Of a stretch of 64,000 bases of DNA, positions 34,257 through 45,269 are shown in pieces (position 1 is the stretch's first letter; the number at the start of each line of letters is the position of its first letter). The notes beneath the pieces are model-generated. The model saw only the letters and a program-made list of their open reading frames with translations. It searched no databases and had not been told where the DNA came from. The stretch covers positions 22,356,001-22,420,000 of the forward strand of contig JAWZYU010000004.1 in assembly GCA_038380435.1 (NCBI GenBank), given 5' to 3'. The position numbers were made by a program, and so were the translations under genes. Source of the DNA: Ryuthela nishihirai. Lineage: Eukaryota > Arthropoda > Arachnida > Araneae > Heptathelidae.

Positions 34257-36215
34257 GTTGCAATGACAATGTCTCCTAGTAAACTTAATGGTTTGAGACT
34301 AACTAACACTTATTACAAACACCGCGACATACGTAAGGATACATGGTTTTCACCAGATGGACTGCATAGGAATATGATTGATTATATATTAATTAATAGC
34401 AAATGGGCTAGTTAGCATTCTGTTAGGAATATCAGGTCATATAGGAAAGGTAAAATTAGATCAGACCATTATCTTGTTAAAAGGGTCTTGCAGCTTAAAC
34501 TTAAGAAGTGTCGAACTAAGGTTAAAAAATTTACCATTAATTTGGAAGTCTTTTAAACACGCTTTTCTTGAAACTAACAGTACTCTTTCAAGAAAAAAGG
34601 AGCTGAGGAAGTAAAATTATTTGAGTGATAAGGCACTTGAATTTATTTCAGAAAGAAAGAACTGCAGGAATGTCTTTAATCAATACCCTAATGGAAAGAA
34701 ATACAGAGAGAATAAATTTGTAAAGGATAAGTTAGCTGCTGATAAGAATTTTTGGCTTGATGGTGTGGCTGACAAAGCTGAGCAAGCAGTTAGACAGCAC
34801 AACAGCAGAGAATTAGTTAATATTTTGTGTGGTAGAAAACCGACAGGTATGCTGGAATTGAAAGGATAAGCAAGGCAAAGTTATAGAAGGTGAGGGTTCT
34901 GTGATGGCTTGGCTGACAAAGCTGAGGAAGTAATAAGACGGCACAATAGCAGAGAGCAGTACCAGATAGTTAATATTTTGAGTGGTAAAAAACAGACAGA
35001 TATACTGGGATTGAAGGATAAACAAGGCAAAGTTATAGGTGATGATTCTCTCATGGCTAGGTGGGCTGAGCATTTCAGTGATGTTCTAAACAATGTGGTT
35101 AGTCCTACTTGCCATTGTTTCTAACGATCATAGATGCATTAGTGGCTTTAATGTTGGCCTTATGCCACAGTCTGAAGTTATTCTGGCTATTTCTAAACTT
35201 AAACTACATAAATCTCCAGGTGTAGATGAAATTATTATTGAAATAATTATAGCTGAGAATGTTTTGGTTACCTCATGAATGACTGAAATTTTGAATACCT
35301 TTTATGATAAAGTCATGGTCCCTAATGATTTTACCATAGCTATTATTATCACTATTTTAAAAAAATGTGATCGCAATTCTTGTGATAATTATAGGGGTAT
35401 CAGCATACTTTCTGTTCCACGTAAAGTTCTTTTTACGATTGTGCTTAATAGAATTAAGAATGTAGTTGACGGGCAATTGCATAATGAGGAATGTGGATTC
35501 AGAAGTGGTAGGGGATATGTAGATCAGTTACTTTCACTCAGGCAGATTGTTGAGAAATGTTTAGAATTTCAGAGACCTTTGGTTACAAGCTTTATTGATT
35601 TCAAAAAGTCTTTTGACTCTGTTGATCTCCATAATTTGTGGTTTGCAAGATCGTATGGCATAACAAACAAGTTAGTTAACACAATGAAAGTTCTCTATAA
35701 CACTGAGTCTAGTATGAAAGTTGGTAAGGCTTGTAGAAACTGGTTTAGCCTTGCTTCTGGTGTTTCAATTTTGTCTTCTTCTCTCTCTAGTTTGGATATT
35801 GATTATGTTATGCGAAATTTATTGCAAAGGAAAGATTTAGGCCTTAAATGGTCTGGAGATAAAAATATTTCTGATTTAGATTATGCAGATGATTTTGGCA
35901 AATGATGTTGATGAGATGAACTCTTTCATTCGAGCTGTTGAGGAGACTGGTAGTAGAGTAGGTTTGGTTATAAACAGAGAGGAGACTAAAGTGATGAAAA
36001 TTGGTCAGGCAGACTGTGATTCAATTAATCTGAATAGTTCCGCTCTTGAGCAGGTGACGTTTTTAATCATTTTTGGAGCTATGTAGCAGATACTGGTGAT
36101 GTGTGGCATGAGATTAACAGACAAACAGGGATTGCTTCCAGGATATTAAGAATCCATGGAGAGTGTGGAGAAATAGGCATATACACCTAAAAACTAAAAT
36201 TCGGATTGGTCATTA
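34257..36215 (+). pseudogene. RTE LINE fragment, copy D (plus)
   Basis: Begins inside the endonuclease (a TYYKHRDIRKDTWFSPDGL-like stretch, then NMIDYILINSKWAS) and runs through the linker and the reverse transcriptase (FIDFKKSFDSVD motif A; LDYADD motif C near 35878) to VGLVINREETKVMKIGQ. Many stops and frameshifts. It contains an internal duplication of about 145 bp (34765-34908 and 34909-35060). At the site where copies A and B have a stop codon, this copy reads VDGQL. Confidence 0.88.
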
Positions 36216-36425
36216 CATTTGATTGGCTGATTCTCATTGTTCAGATTGGTCATTACGTTTGATTGTCTGGTTCAAGCAATGCAACGAAAATGGAAGATCT
36301 TGTCACTTATTCGAAAATCCATGACTGTTGATTGGCTAATTCCCATTGTTCAGATTGGATTGTCATTTTTTTAATTGTTCATTCTATAATTAATATAAGT
36401 AATAAAATATATATATATTAAAGTA
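36216..36425. repeat. Short tandem repeats rich in GATTGG
   Basis: The phrase TTGTTCAGATTGG followed by TCATTAC and a TTGATTG.CTG recurs two to three times at about 50-150 bp spacing, ending in an AT dinucleotide run near 36405. No coding capacity. Confidence 0.45.
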
Positions 36426-36429
36426 TATA

Positions 36430-37998
36430 GTATCATCTTCATCATCATCCTAAAGTAGCCATGGACTAAGGAGGTTCAACCTGATGTTACAATTTAGTTT
36501 TCCAAGCATATCTGTCCTGAGCTGCAGCTGCTGCATCAGGCCACTGTAGAACAATTCTAAATGAAGTCCTATTTGACCATGCTAGTCCGCTTCATCCTAG
36601 GCCTTCCCCTCTTTCTGAGGCCTTTAGGCACACTGTTCATATCGCTATTGGCCAATCTATAATTATCCATAGGGGCAACATGGCCAAACCAACAGTCTCT
36701 CTCTGCACAACATGCTGTTCAAAGGAGATTGCCGAATCCTTTGTTTAAACTCATCATTACTTACAAACTTCAACTACCTAAAGCTCAAAATACTGAGTAA
36801 GCATCTAGAATTAAAAGTACCATGTTTCCTGTTATCTTGTTTAAAAAGGTCCATGTTTCACTAGCAGAACTTACTCTAGAAAGAACCAAACTATTATATA
36901 GTCTAATTTTAGTCTTTAGGTGTATATACCTATTGCTCCAAACACTCCATAGATTCTTAAAAGTCCCAGCAGCAATACCTATTTACCTCTTAATCTCATG
37001 CAGTACATCATCAGTATCTGTTACATAGCTTCCAAGATAATTAACCAAAGACATCTGCTCGAGAGTGCAACTATTTAGATTAACTGAACCAATTTCCAAC
37101 ACTTTAGTTTTCTGTTTATCACCAAACCTACTCTACTACCAGTCTCATCAACAGCTCGAATGAAAGAGTTCATCTCATGAACATCATTTCCCAAAAGGGC
37201 TAAATCATCAGAATAATATAGATCAAACATTTTAAATCTCTAGACCATTTCAGGCCAAAATCTTTCTCTTGCATTGAATTATATATAACATAATCAATAA
37301 CTAAGCTAAAGCACTCTTGTCGAACGCTAGAAGCAATGGAAAACCAATTGCTACAAACTTTACCAACTCTCAAATTTGACTCAGTGTTATAACAGAGAGC
37401 TTTCATAATGTTAACTAACTTCTCAGGTATATCACACGATCAACCAAAAATTATGGCGATCAACAAAGCAAAAGCCTTTTTGAAATCTACAAAGATAATA
37501 TTCATAGGTTTTTGTGGTTTCTCAAGAATTTGCCTAAGTAAAAAAATCTGATGTACACATAGCCTTACACTTCTGAATCCACTCTGCACATCACACAATT
37601 GTCCATCAACTAGATTCTGAATTCTTTCAAGTACAATAATGCAAAAAACTTTACCTGGAAGAGAAAGTTTTTTCTCTTCCAGGTTGATACTCTTACAATT
37701 ATCACAAGAACTGCAAACACCTTTTTTAAAAATAGGGATAATAATAGTTCTGATGAAATCCTTAGGAAAAATGCCTTTATCATAAAAAACATTCAAAATT
37801 TCATTCAGTCATCTGATAACAGAAACAATCCCAGCTTTAAACATTTCAGTAGTAATTTCATCTTCTCCTGTGAATTTATTGTTTGTTTAGAAATAGCCAA
37901 AGTAACTTCAGACTATGTTATAAGGCCAACATTAAAGCCAGTAATACATCTATCATCATTATAAACAATTGGAGTAAAACTAACCACATTGTTTAGAA
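36430..37998 (-). pseudogene. Old RTE LINE copy, 3' portion (minus)
   Basis: Strongly decayed reverse transcriptase half. The 3' tail near 36432 is TCATCATCATCC on the plus strand. Pieces include FVDFKKAFAL-like motif A and a VRQECFSLVIDYVI remnant of motif B. It is continued at 41022-41396 and 45020-45268 after two insertions. Confidence 0.85.
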
Positions 37999-38606
37999 CA
38001 TGGGTTCTGAACGTGGGGTATGCATTAAAACGTTTTGGGGTACGCTGTAAGAGTTTAAAAGTCGCTAGATCTAGTAACAAAGTCGCTAAGTTGGCAACAC
38101 TGATGTGCAAAAGTGTCATTTTTTCTGTTTATCGATGTATGTAATTTATGAATACAAAATTTAATCTGTATATATATATATAGTTTTTATTTTATTCCCA
38201 TTGTTATACAATAACTATAATGCCTATAAGTATAATGTGGCATTCGCCTATTAAAATCTGGCAGAAAAAGTGTCCCATGCCAGCAGAAGGCGCTGGGAAC
38301 GATATTCTTGCCTTGTTAACATTACCTTCTATGGACGTTTCGCTTTTCAATGACTTTTAAACATAGAAGCATTTATGCAATGATTTTACCATTCAAATGC
38401 ACATTATTCCTAAGTATCTTAACTGAACTAGGAAAACTTAGAGAACGCTTGAGCAAGTATATTTTTTTAAAAGCAAGAAAATTGATTGCCGTTCGATCAA
38501 AACAAACCGCATTCCTCTTTATGTATCAGAGTGCTGAAGTGTTTGTTTTGATTGGCTCTTTGGTAAACTCTTCGAATGACACGTGATGTAACATATGTTC
38601 TAACAT

Positions 38607-38732
38607 GTGACGTTTGGACTCGCCAATTGTAATAGAAGTCTTATGGCGTAGATATCCTTGTAAATTGCAAAAGCAATTTACAAGGATATCTACGCCAGGA
38701 CTTCTATTACAATTGGCGAGTCCAAACGTCAC
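38607..38732. repeat. Long near-perfect hairpin inside the hAT element
   Basis: Arms of about 60 bp (starting GTGACGTTTGGACTCGCCAA) with an AAAA loop and only a few mismatches. Its arm is unrelated to the host element ends, so it may be an independent foldback insertion. Confidence 0.85.
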
Positions 38733-38775
38733 CTATTGGTACGTATGTTATTTGTCACATCTTCAAATTATAAAC

Positions 38776-38904
38776 TATACTTCAAGTAATAAAAATTTGA
38801 ATTAACCGATAAGTTAGATCATTTTAATACTGCAAATTATTAGTATCACGATTATTCTGTATTAAAATGCTCTAAACTATCGATTAATTCAAATTTTTAT
38901 TATC
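38776..38904. repeat. Imperfect inverted repeat
   Basis: Left arm AATAAAAATTTGAATTAA pairs with ATTAATTCAAATTTTTATTA at 38884-38903, and inner segments (ATCATTTTAATACTG; TATTAAAATGCTCTAAA) pair partly. Adjacent to the hairpin above. Confidence 0.65.
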
Positions 38905-39600
38905 CCCTGTCAACCTACAACCCCCACTTCACCACTCTGAATACACCAATTGGTCATAAACAGATACCCTTACCCCTCACTATAAGAAAAAAAAAAATAT
39001 TGTATCAAATATCCTTTAATTCACAAGGAATACAGTTTGCACTGGACCCCTTCGAGTCTACTTCACTACATTCCACTTCATTATTATTGCTAATCTAACT
39101 AGCTAACAACCATCTCCTTACCCCCATATATATCAATTCACATCCCCATTAAATTAATGGCACATTTTAAAATTTTTAAGGGCAGTTAATTAAAGGCCCC
39201 TCTCCCCCTCACTCCTAAAAATTCCATTTCTACAGTTAACTCCCTCCAATGCCAGAGGATTTAACGAATATAAAAGTTCTATCTTAGACCCCCAGGGCAC
39301 ACATTTCCACCCCTATTCAACACCCCTCCTCCCCCACACCATTAAAATTTTATAACTAAATCCCATACCATTAATTACAGTCCATCCCATTTCCTAGGTA
39401 GTTACTCTACATTGTGTAACGCAACGCAATCTCTAAAATCTACCTTATTGACACCAACTCGCAGAATGACTCACAAAAAGCATTATACATTTTACCCTCC
39501 ATCATGGAAGATATTTTAACTACTCCCCACCTCTCTCTAACAATTTTCACGACGTAGCATCTTCCCCTTTTTTTTTTTCATTTTTCAACGAATCTAGGTG
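38905..39600. other. C-rich, G-poor block
   Basis: About 700 bp whose plus strand is visibly poor in G and rich in CCCC and CTCC clusters in an AT background. No ORF of note and no match to a family I know. It lies inside the hAT element. Confidence 0.6.
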
Positions 39601-39699
39601 GCCTGCGAGCCATTAAGCCTAATCGCCGAAATATGGATTAACCACCAGTACTTTACGGTCCTGGTCCCGCCAGTCGTTCCTTACAGCGCCCAAAATTGA

Positions 39700-39900
39700 A
39701 TTTTGCGATTGAATTTGTTGAATTGAACCAGATGGTTGAATTGAACCATCTGGAAGAATGGTTGAATTGAACCAGATGATAAAGGGGCTGAGGCCCCTTT
39801 TACAATGTGGTCCAGGAAAGGATGAAGGATTGTTAAACGCTGTTACCATCTCGTGCTGAATGCGCAGCATTTTATTACCGCAGCATTTTATTACCGTTAA
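39700..39900. repeat. Short tandem repeats near the hAT interior
   Basis: TTGAATTGAACCA occurs three times between 39717 and 39773 with complementary (A/C)CATCTGG and CAGATGG phrases, and GCAGCATTTTATTACCG is repeated twice near 39867-39896. Confidence 0.7.
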
Positions 39901-40230
39901 GTATTGGAACAATGGTCATGGAGTTGACAGGAACCAATAACAGCTTTACCGTACCCACAATGCATATTAGACTTAAATGTTCTTAAATGTAAAAACAAAA
40001 CCTCAGTGATTTATTTATATTTGAGTAAAATCTAAAATTCTAAATATTACTCTTAAAAATTCTCCTCTTAACTGCACTGTGCAAAAGAAAGTTTTTATAC
40101 TCAGAAAAGTACTTTTAAAACTGTTCATTGCAATCGTGAGGCTAACGGTTCCTATCACTTCAAGATGCCGCATGCAAAGCACACCTTACTACGTTAAAAG
40201 TACAACGGACGCGATCATGCCTCGCCGCTT

Positions 40231-40312
40231 TATATAGTGCTCACAAAAATTAGGGATATTTTATCGCTTCATATTCATTTTGAAACATACCCTAATTTTT
40301 GTGAGGAGTATA
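40231..40312. mobile_element. Small mariner-like MITE
   Basis: Left TAGTGCTCACAAAAATTAGG and right, reversed, TACTCCTCACAAAAATTAGG, flanked by TA-rich sequence. About 80 bp, entirely terminal repeat plus a short loop. Confidence 0.7.
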
Positions 40313-41021
40313 TTTTAGGCACGGCGAAGCGAGCTGAATTTCTTACGGCGACACAGTATTCAGCAAGTTGTGCTTGAAATTGTATTAAATGTCACGTGAG
40401 AATAAATACGAGCAAATATAAACTATATAATTCTCTCCTTTTCATAGCGTTAAACCTAGCAACACTGAAATTTACAACTGCCCTGAAACTTCTATAAACG
40501 ATCAATTATGTTAAATAAATCAAACAAATTGTAGGTTTATTCACTTTATACTTACCAAATGAAAATGACTGTAGACATGTAACAATAGGATTTGTGAGGA
40601 TGCCACCCCAATTAAACAATTTTTATTATGTAAGCTAATTCTTAATATTTAAATTTCTAAAGGAAACTAACGAAACATTTTAGCTCCTTATAGAGTATCA
40701 TGTTTTTTCATGCCCATAATGTTTCACGATATCATATTTTATGTAGAACTACTTGTGGCGGAGTAATTTGGCGTAAAATGGTACTATACCAATATTTTTT
40801 CACTACAATGTACGAATTTATGATGTGACTCTAGTCCCCCTGTCGGTAGGGGACCATTAATTGGACCACTTTTTAATGGCTAGGTTACTGATGATTGCCA
40901 CACTTATAGGCACTATACTATAACAATAGTTTTATCTATCTATACAAGGGGGTACGCCAGTTACATACACATTTCCAGGGGGTACATGAAGCATAAAATG
41001 GTGAGAACCACTGGCTTAGAA

Positions 41022-41391
41022 CATCACTGAAATGACAGAACCTTACCTTTGTTTATCCCTCAATCCCTGTCTATTTTCTACCACACAAAACATTAACTAT
41101 CTGGTACAGCTCTCTGCTGTTTAACTGCTTATTCAGTTTGTCAGCCAAGCCATCAAGCCAAATATTCTTAGCAGCTAACTGATTCTTTACATGTTTATTA
41201 AGCTCTCTGTAATGCTTTCTATTAGAACTAGTAGGGTAGTGATTAAGGACATTCCTGCAATACTTGCTTTCTGAAATAAGTTCAAGTGCCTTATCACTCA
41301 ACTAATTCTGCCTCTGCTGTCCCTTTTTTCCTAAAAGACTACTGTCAGTTTAAAAAAAAGGCCTGTTTAAAATGGTCCCATTCTTTCCCAA

Positions 41392-41396
<5 letters not shown>
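41022..41396 (-). pseudogene. Old RTE LINE copy, linker portion (minus)
   Basis: Continuation of 36430-37998 across the hAT insertion: encodes a decayed KALELISESKYCRNVLNHYP-like stretch and LWLDGLADK-type remnant between endonuclease and reverse transcriptase. It ends where copy B begins. Confidence 0.85.
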
Positions 41397-41456
<60 letters not shown>

Positions 41457-44400
41457 AGCAGCCATGGGCCACGGAGGTTCAACCAGACCGTGCAATTTAG
41501 TTCTCCAAGCAAGTCTATCCTGAGCTACATCTACTGCATCTGGCCACTGCTCACCAATTCTAACACGGTCTTGTTTGACATTGTCTGCCCACCGCATCCT
41601 AGGTCTCCCCTTCTTTCTGAGGCCTTTAGGCACACTGTTCATAACCCTATTCGCCAATCCATAATTATTTATATGGGCAACATGGACAAACCAACGGAGT
41701 CTCTCTCTGCACAATATGCTGCTTAAAGGAGGTTGCAAACTCCTTTGCCTAACCTCATCATTAGTTACAAAGTTGAACCACCTAATGCCCAAGATACTGT
41801 ATAAGCATCTGGAATCAAAAGCATCTAGTTTCCTGTTATCTTGTTTACAAAGTGTCCAAGTTTCACTACCATAACTAACCCTAGAAAGAACCAAACTATT
41901 ATACAGCCTAATTTTTAATCTTTAGGTGTATATGCCTATTTCTCCACACTCTCCATAGATTCTTAAAAGTCCCGGCAGCAATCCCTATTCGTCTGTTAAT
42001 CTCATGCCGCACATCACCATTATCTGTTACATAGCTCCCAAGATAATTAAACTGTGACACCTGCTCAAGACTGCAACCATTCAGATTAACTGAATCACAG
42101 CCTGCCTGACCAATTTTCATCACTTTAGTTTTCTCTCTGTTTATAACCAAACCTACTCTACTACCAGTCTCATCAACAACTCGAATGAAAGAGTTCATCT
42201 CATCAACATCATTTGCCAAAAGGGAAAATCATCAGCATAATCTATATCAGAAATTTTCGTATCTCCAGTCCATTTAAGGCCAAAATCTTTCCCTTTAAGT
42301 GAATTTCGCATAACATAATCAATAACCAAGCTAAAGAGAAAAGGAGACAAAATGCACCCTTGTCGAACACCAGAAGTAATGCTAAACCAATTGCTAGAAG
42401 CCTTACCAACTCTCACACACGACTCGGTGTTATCATAGAGAGCTTTCATTATGTTAACTAACTTGTCAAGTATACCGTATGATCTCACAATCAACCACAA
42501 ATTATGATGATCAACAGAGTCGAAAGCCTTTTTGAAATCAACAAAGCTAGCAACCAAAGGTTTCTGAAACTCTAAACATTCCTCAAGAATCTGCCTAAGT
42601 GAAAATATCTGATCCACACATCCCCTACCACTTCTGAATCCACATTGCTCATCACGCAATTACCTGTGAACCAGATTCTTAATTCTATTAAGCACAATCA
42701 TGGAAAGAACTTTACCTGGAACAGAGAGTAGGCTGATACCCCTATAGTTATCACAAGAACTGCGATCACCTTTTTTGAAAATAGGGATAACAATAGCTCT
42801 GGTAAAATCCTTAGGAACCATGCCTTTATCATAAAAGATATTCAGAATTTCAGTCATCCAAGTGGTAACCGAAACATTCCCAGCTCTAAGCATTTCCGTA
42901 GTAATTTCATCTACCCCTGGGGATTTATGAAGTTTAAGTTTAGAAACAGCCAAAATAAATTCAGATTGTGTTATAGGTCCAACATTAAAGCCACCAATGC
43001 ATCTATCATCATTGCAAAGAATGGGAGTAGAACTAACTAATTGTTTAGAACATCACTGAAATGCTCAGCCCACCTAGCCATGACAGAATCCACCCCTTCT
43101 ATAACCTTACCTTGTTTATCCTTCAATCCTTGTATGCCTGTCCGTTTTCTACCACACAAAACATTAACTATCTGGTACAGCTCTCTGCTGTTGTGCTGTC
43201 TAACTGCTTCCTCGGCTTTGTCAGCCAAACCATCAAGCCAAAGATTCTTATCAGCAGCTAACTGATCCTTTACAAGTTTATTAAGGTCTCTGTAATGCTT
43301 TCTATTAGGACTAGTAGGGTATTGATTAAGGGCATTCCTGCAGTTCTTTCTTTCCGAAATAAGCTCAAGTGCCTTATCATCAGATAATTTTGCCTCTTCT
43401 GCTCCTTTTTTCCTAAAAGAGTACTGTTAGTGTCCAAAAAAGCCTGTTTAAAATGATCCCATTCTTCCTCAACTTCAGTAGTAAGCAAACCATGACTGTC
43501 ATAATGACTAAGTAACCTATCATGGTAAGCTTTGGCTATAACTGGATCTTTCAGAGCTTCAGTATTAAAAGTAAATTTTTTAAACCTAGCACAACACTTT
43601 TTAAGTTTAAGTTGCAACACACTTTTAACAAGGTAATGGTCAGATCCAATTTCAGCTCCCCTATATGCCCTGGTATTCCTAACAGAACTAGCCCATTTGC
43701 TGCAAATTAATATGTAATCAATCATATTCTTATGCAGCCCATCAGGTGAAACCCATGTGTACTTATGTATGTCGCGGTGTTTGTAATAAGTGTTAGTTAT
43801 TCTGAATCCATTGAGTTTACTTACCTGTAGGAGACATTGACCATTGCCATTGCAGCTACCAATACCAAAAAGGCCTATCTCTCTTCCCCAAAGGGCAGAG
43901 TCAGTACCAACTTTGGCATTGAAGTCACCAAGAACAAGGGTAATATCTCCTTTCTTGACAGAATTCAAAATATCCTGAAGTTGTTCATAAAACCTATCCT
44001 TCTGATCCTCATCGGCATCCTCAGTGGGGGCATAACAGCAGATAACATTCAAGTCTTTAGCGCTTGTCTGAAATTTTGCTGTAAAAAACCTTTCATTAAT
44101 GCACTCATATCCTAGAAGAGCATCGCTAGCGTGTCTGCTGAGAAGCAGACCCACGCCTTGGTGATGCTTATTGTCGTCCCTCCCTGAAAAGAGAAATTTA
44201 AGATTATTTTTAAGAATCTGACCTATATCTGTCCATCTGGTCTCTTGCAAGCCGGGAATATCTAAATTGTAACGGTGGAATTCATGTGTGAGGACATCAA
44301 GAGAAAAAGCTCTGTGCAGTCCTCACATTCCAACTACCTATGGAAAGAAAATGGTTAGTGGGATGTTTAAAGAAATATGTTTATTGAGAGAGGGAATGCC

Positions 44401-45019
44401 GACAATATCAAACAGCCCCCTAATCGCAGACATGGGGCAAAAACCCGTTCCCCCACTACTAAAGGCTGAAGCCATCTACACTGGAAGACTTCCTCCAATG
44501 TAGAATTTGACGAAGCCAATAGAAGCAAATAGTTCAGGTGCCTGCGATGATTTCTGCTCAGGATTATCCACCAGCTGATAAACATATCCTGTGAATCTAT
44601 TCACTTGGGGGTGTCAACCCACAAACAAACAGAAAACTCAGCGGAAGATTTTCCCTCCACAGAAGCCCACCAGTGCAGCAAAATCAGGATCCATAATCAA
44701 GCTCAGAGCCATATATCTGTCGTCCAGTAGGTTTATATGGTCAGCACCAGGACCCTGTGTGGTTGACCACTCCTCAGCAGGGTAGAAAAAAAATAAAAGT
44801 AGCCATAGTTGTCCAGATCAGTAGGCCACACTAATCTGGCAGCCCTCCCCTTCCGTTCACTTCCACAAGAGAGTATCTCTTTTGAAAGTTACTAACGGTC
44901 CGCACCACGAGAAGGCGGCGTCGGACATTAGATGCTAGGCCTGGCCGGTTCTATGCATCATCACAGGGGATTGGTGCATAGCTTTCCTTCCAGTGACTAC
45001 CTAGCTACCATTTACAGAC
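41397..45019 (-). mobile_element. RTE-clade LINE, copy B, full length, nested in an older copy
   Basis: About 3.6 kb, including a 3' microsatellite of about 19 TCA repeats (41394-41455) and the 5' end GTCTGTAAATGGTAGC. Flanked by the 5-bp duplication GTTCA at 41392-41396 and 45020-45024, inside the old RTE copy whose sequence resumes without loss. It is very similar to copy A throughout and therefore young. Confidence 0.95.
41454..44500 (-). pseudogene. RTE endonuclease-reverse transcriptase, copy B (frameshifted)
   Basis: The endonuclease (43270-44250 and upstream) has LQETRW, CCYAPTEDADEDQ, GDFNAKVG, NMIDYILI and GSDHYLV. The linker contains a LWLDGLADKAEEAVRQHNSR stretch. Reverse transcriptase motifs are FVDFKKAFDSVDH, SGVRQGCILSPF and DYADD, and the C-terminus ends DVAQDRLAWRTKLHGLVEPP. 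Breaks are single-base losses near 43380, 43038 and 42225 and the TAA stop at about 42659 shared with copy A. The architecture (endonuclease, RT, C-terminal cysteine-poor domain, about 1,000 residues) is that of RTE elements. Confidence 0.92.
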
Positions 45020-45268
45020 GTTCAACAGTAGGAAAACTATGACTGTGAATAATGATTAAGTGACCTATCATGGTAAGGTTTAGTTATAACTGGGTCTTTC
45101 AAACCTTCAGAATTAAATGTAAATTTTTTAACCTTAGCACCACACTTCGTAGGTGTAAGACACTTTCAACAAGGTAATGATCCGATCCAATTTCAGCTAC
45201 CCTATATGACCTGGTATTGTTAACAGAATTTGCCGATTTGCTGTTAATTAATATATAATCATATCAGA
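45020..45268 (-). pseudogene. Old RTE LINE copy, endonuclease end (minus)
   Basis: Continues the old copy after copy B and stops within the region matching SKWAS/LLINSK near 45268, so this copy is 5'-truncated. Confidence 0.8.
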
Positions 45269-45269
45269 A

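Larger units (their letters stand above)
37999..41013. mobile_element. Non-autonomous hAT element, about 3.0 kb
   Basis: The right end reversed is CAGTGGTTCTCACCATTTTA and the left end CATGGGTTCTGAACG, with 8-bp duplications GTTTAGAA and GCTTAGAA (one mismatch) at 37991-37998 and 41014-41021. Both termini match the MITE at 7498-7677. No transposase is recognisable inside; the interior holds two hairpins, a C-rich block and a small mariner-type MITE. It splits the old RTE copy. Confidence 0.85.
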
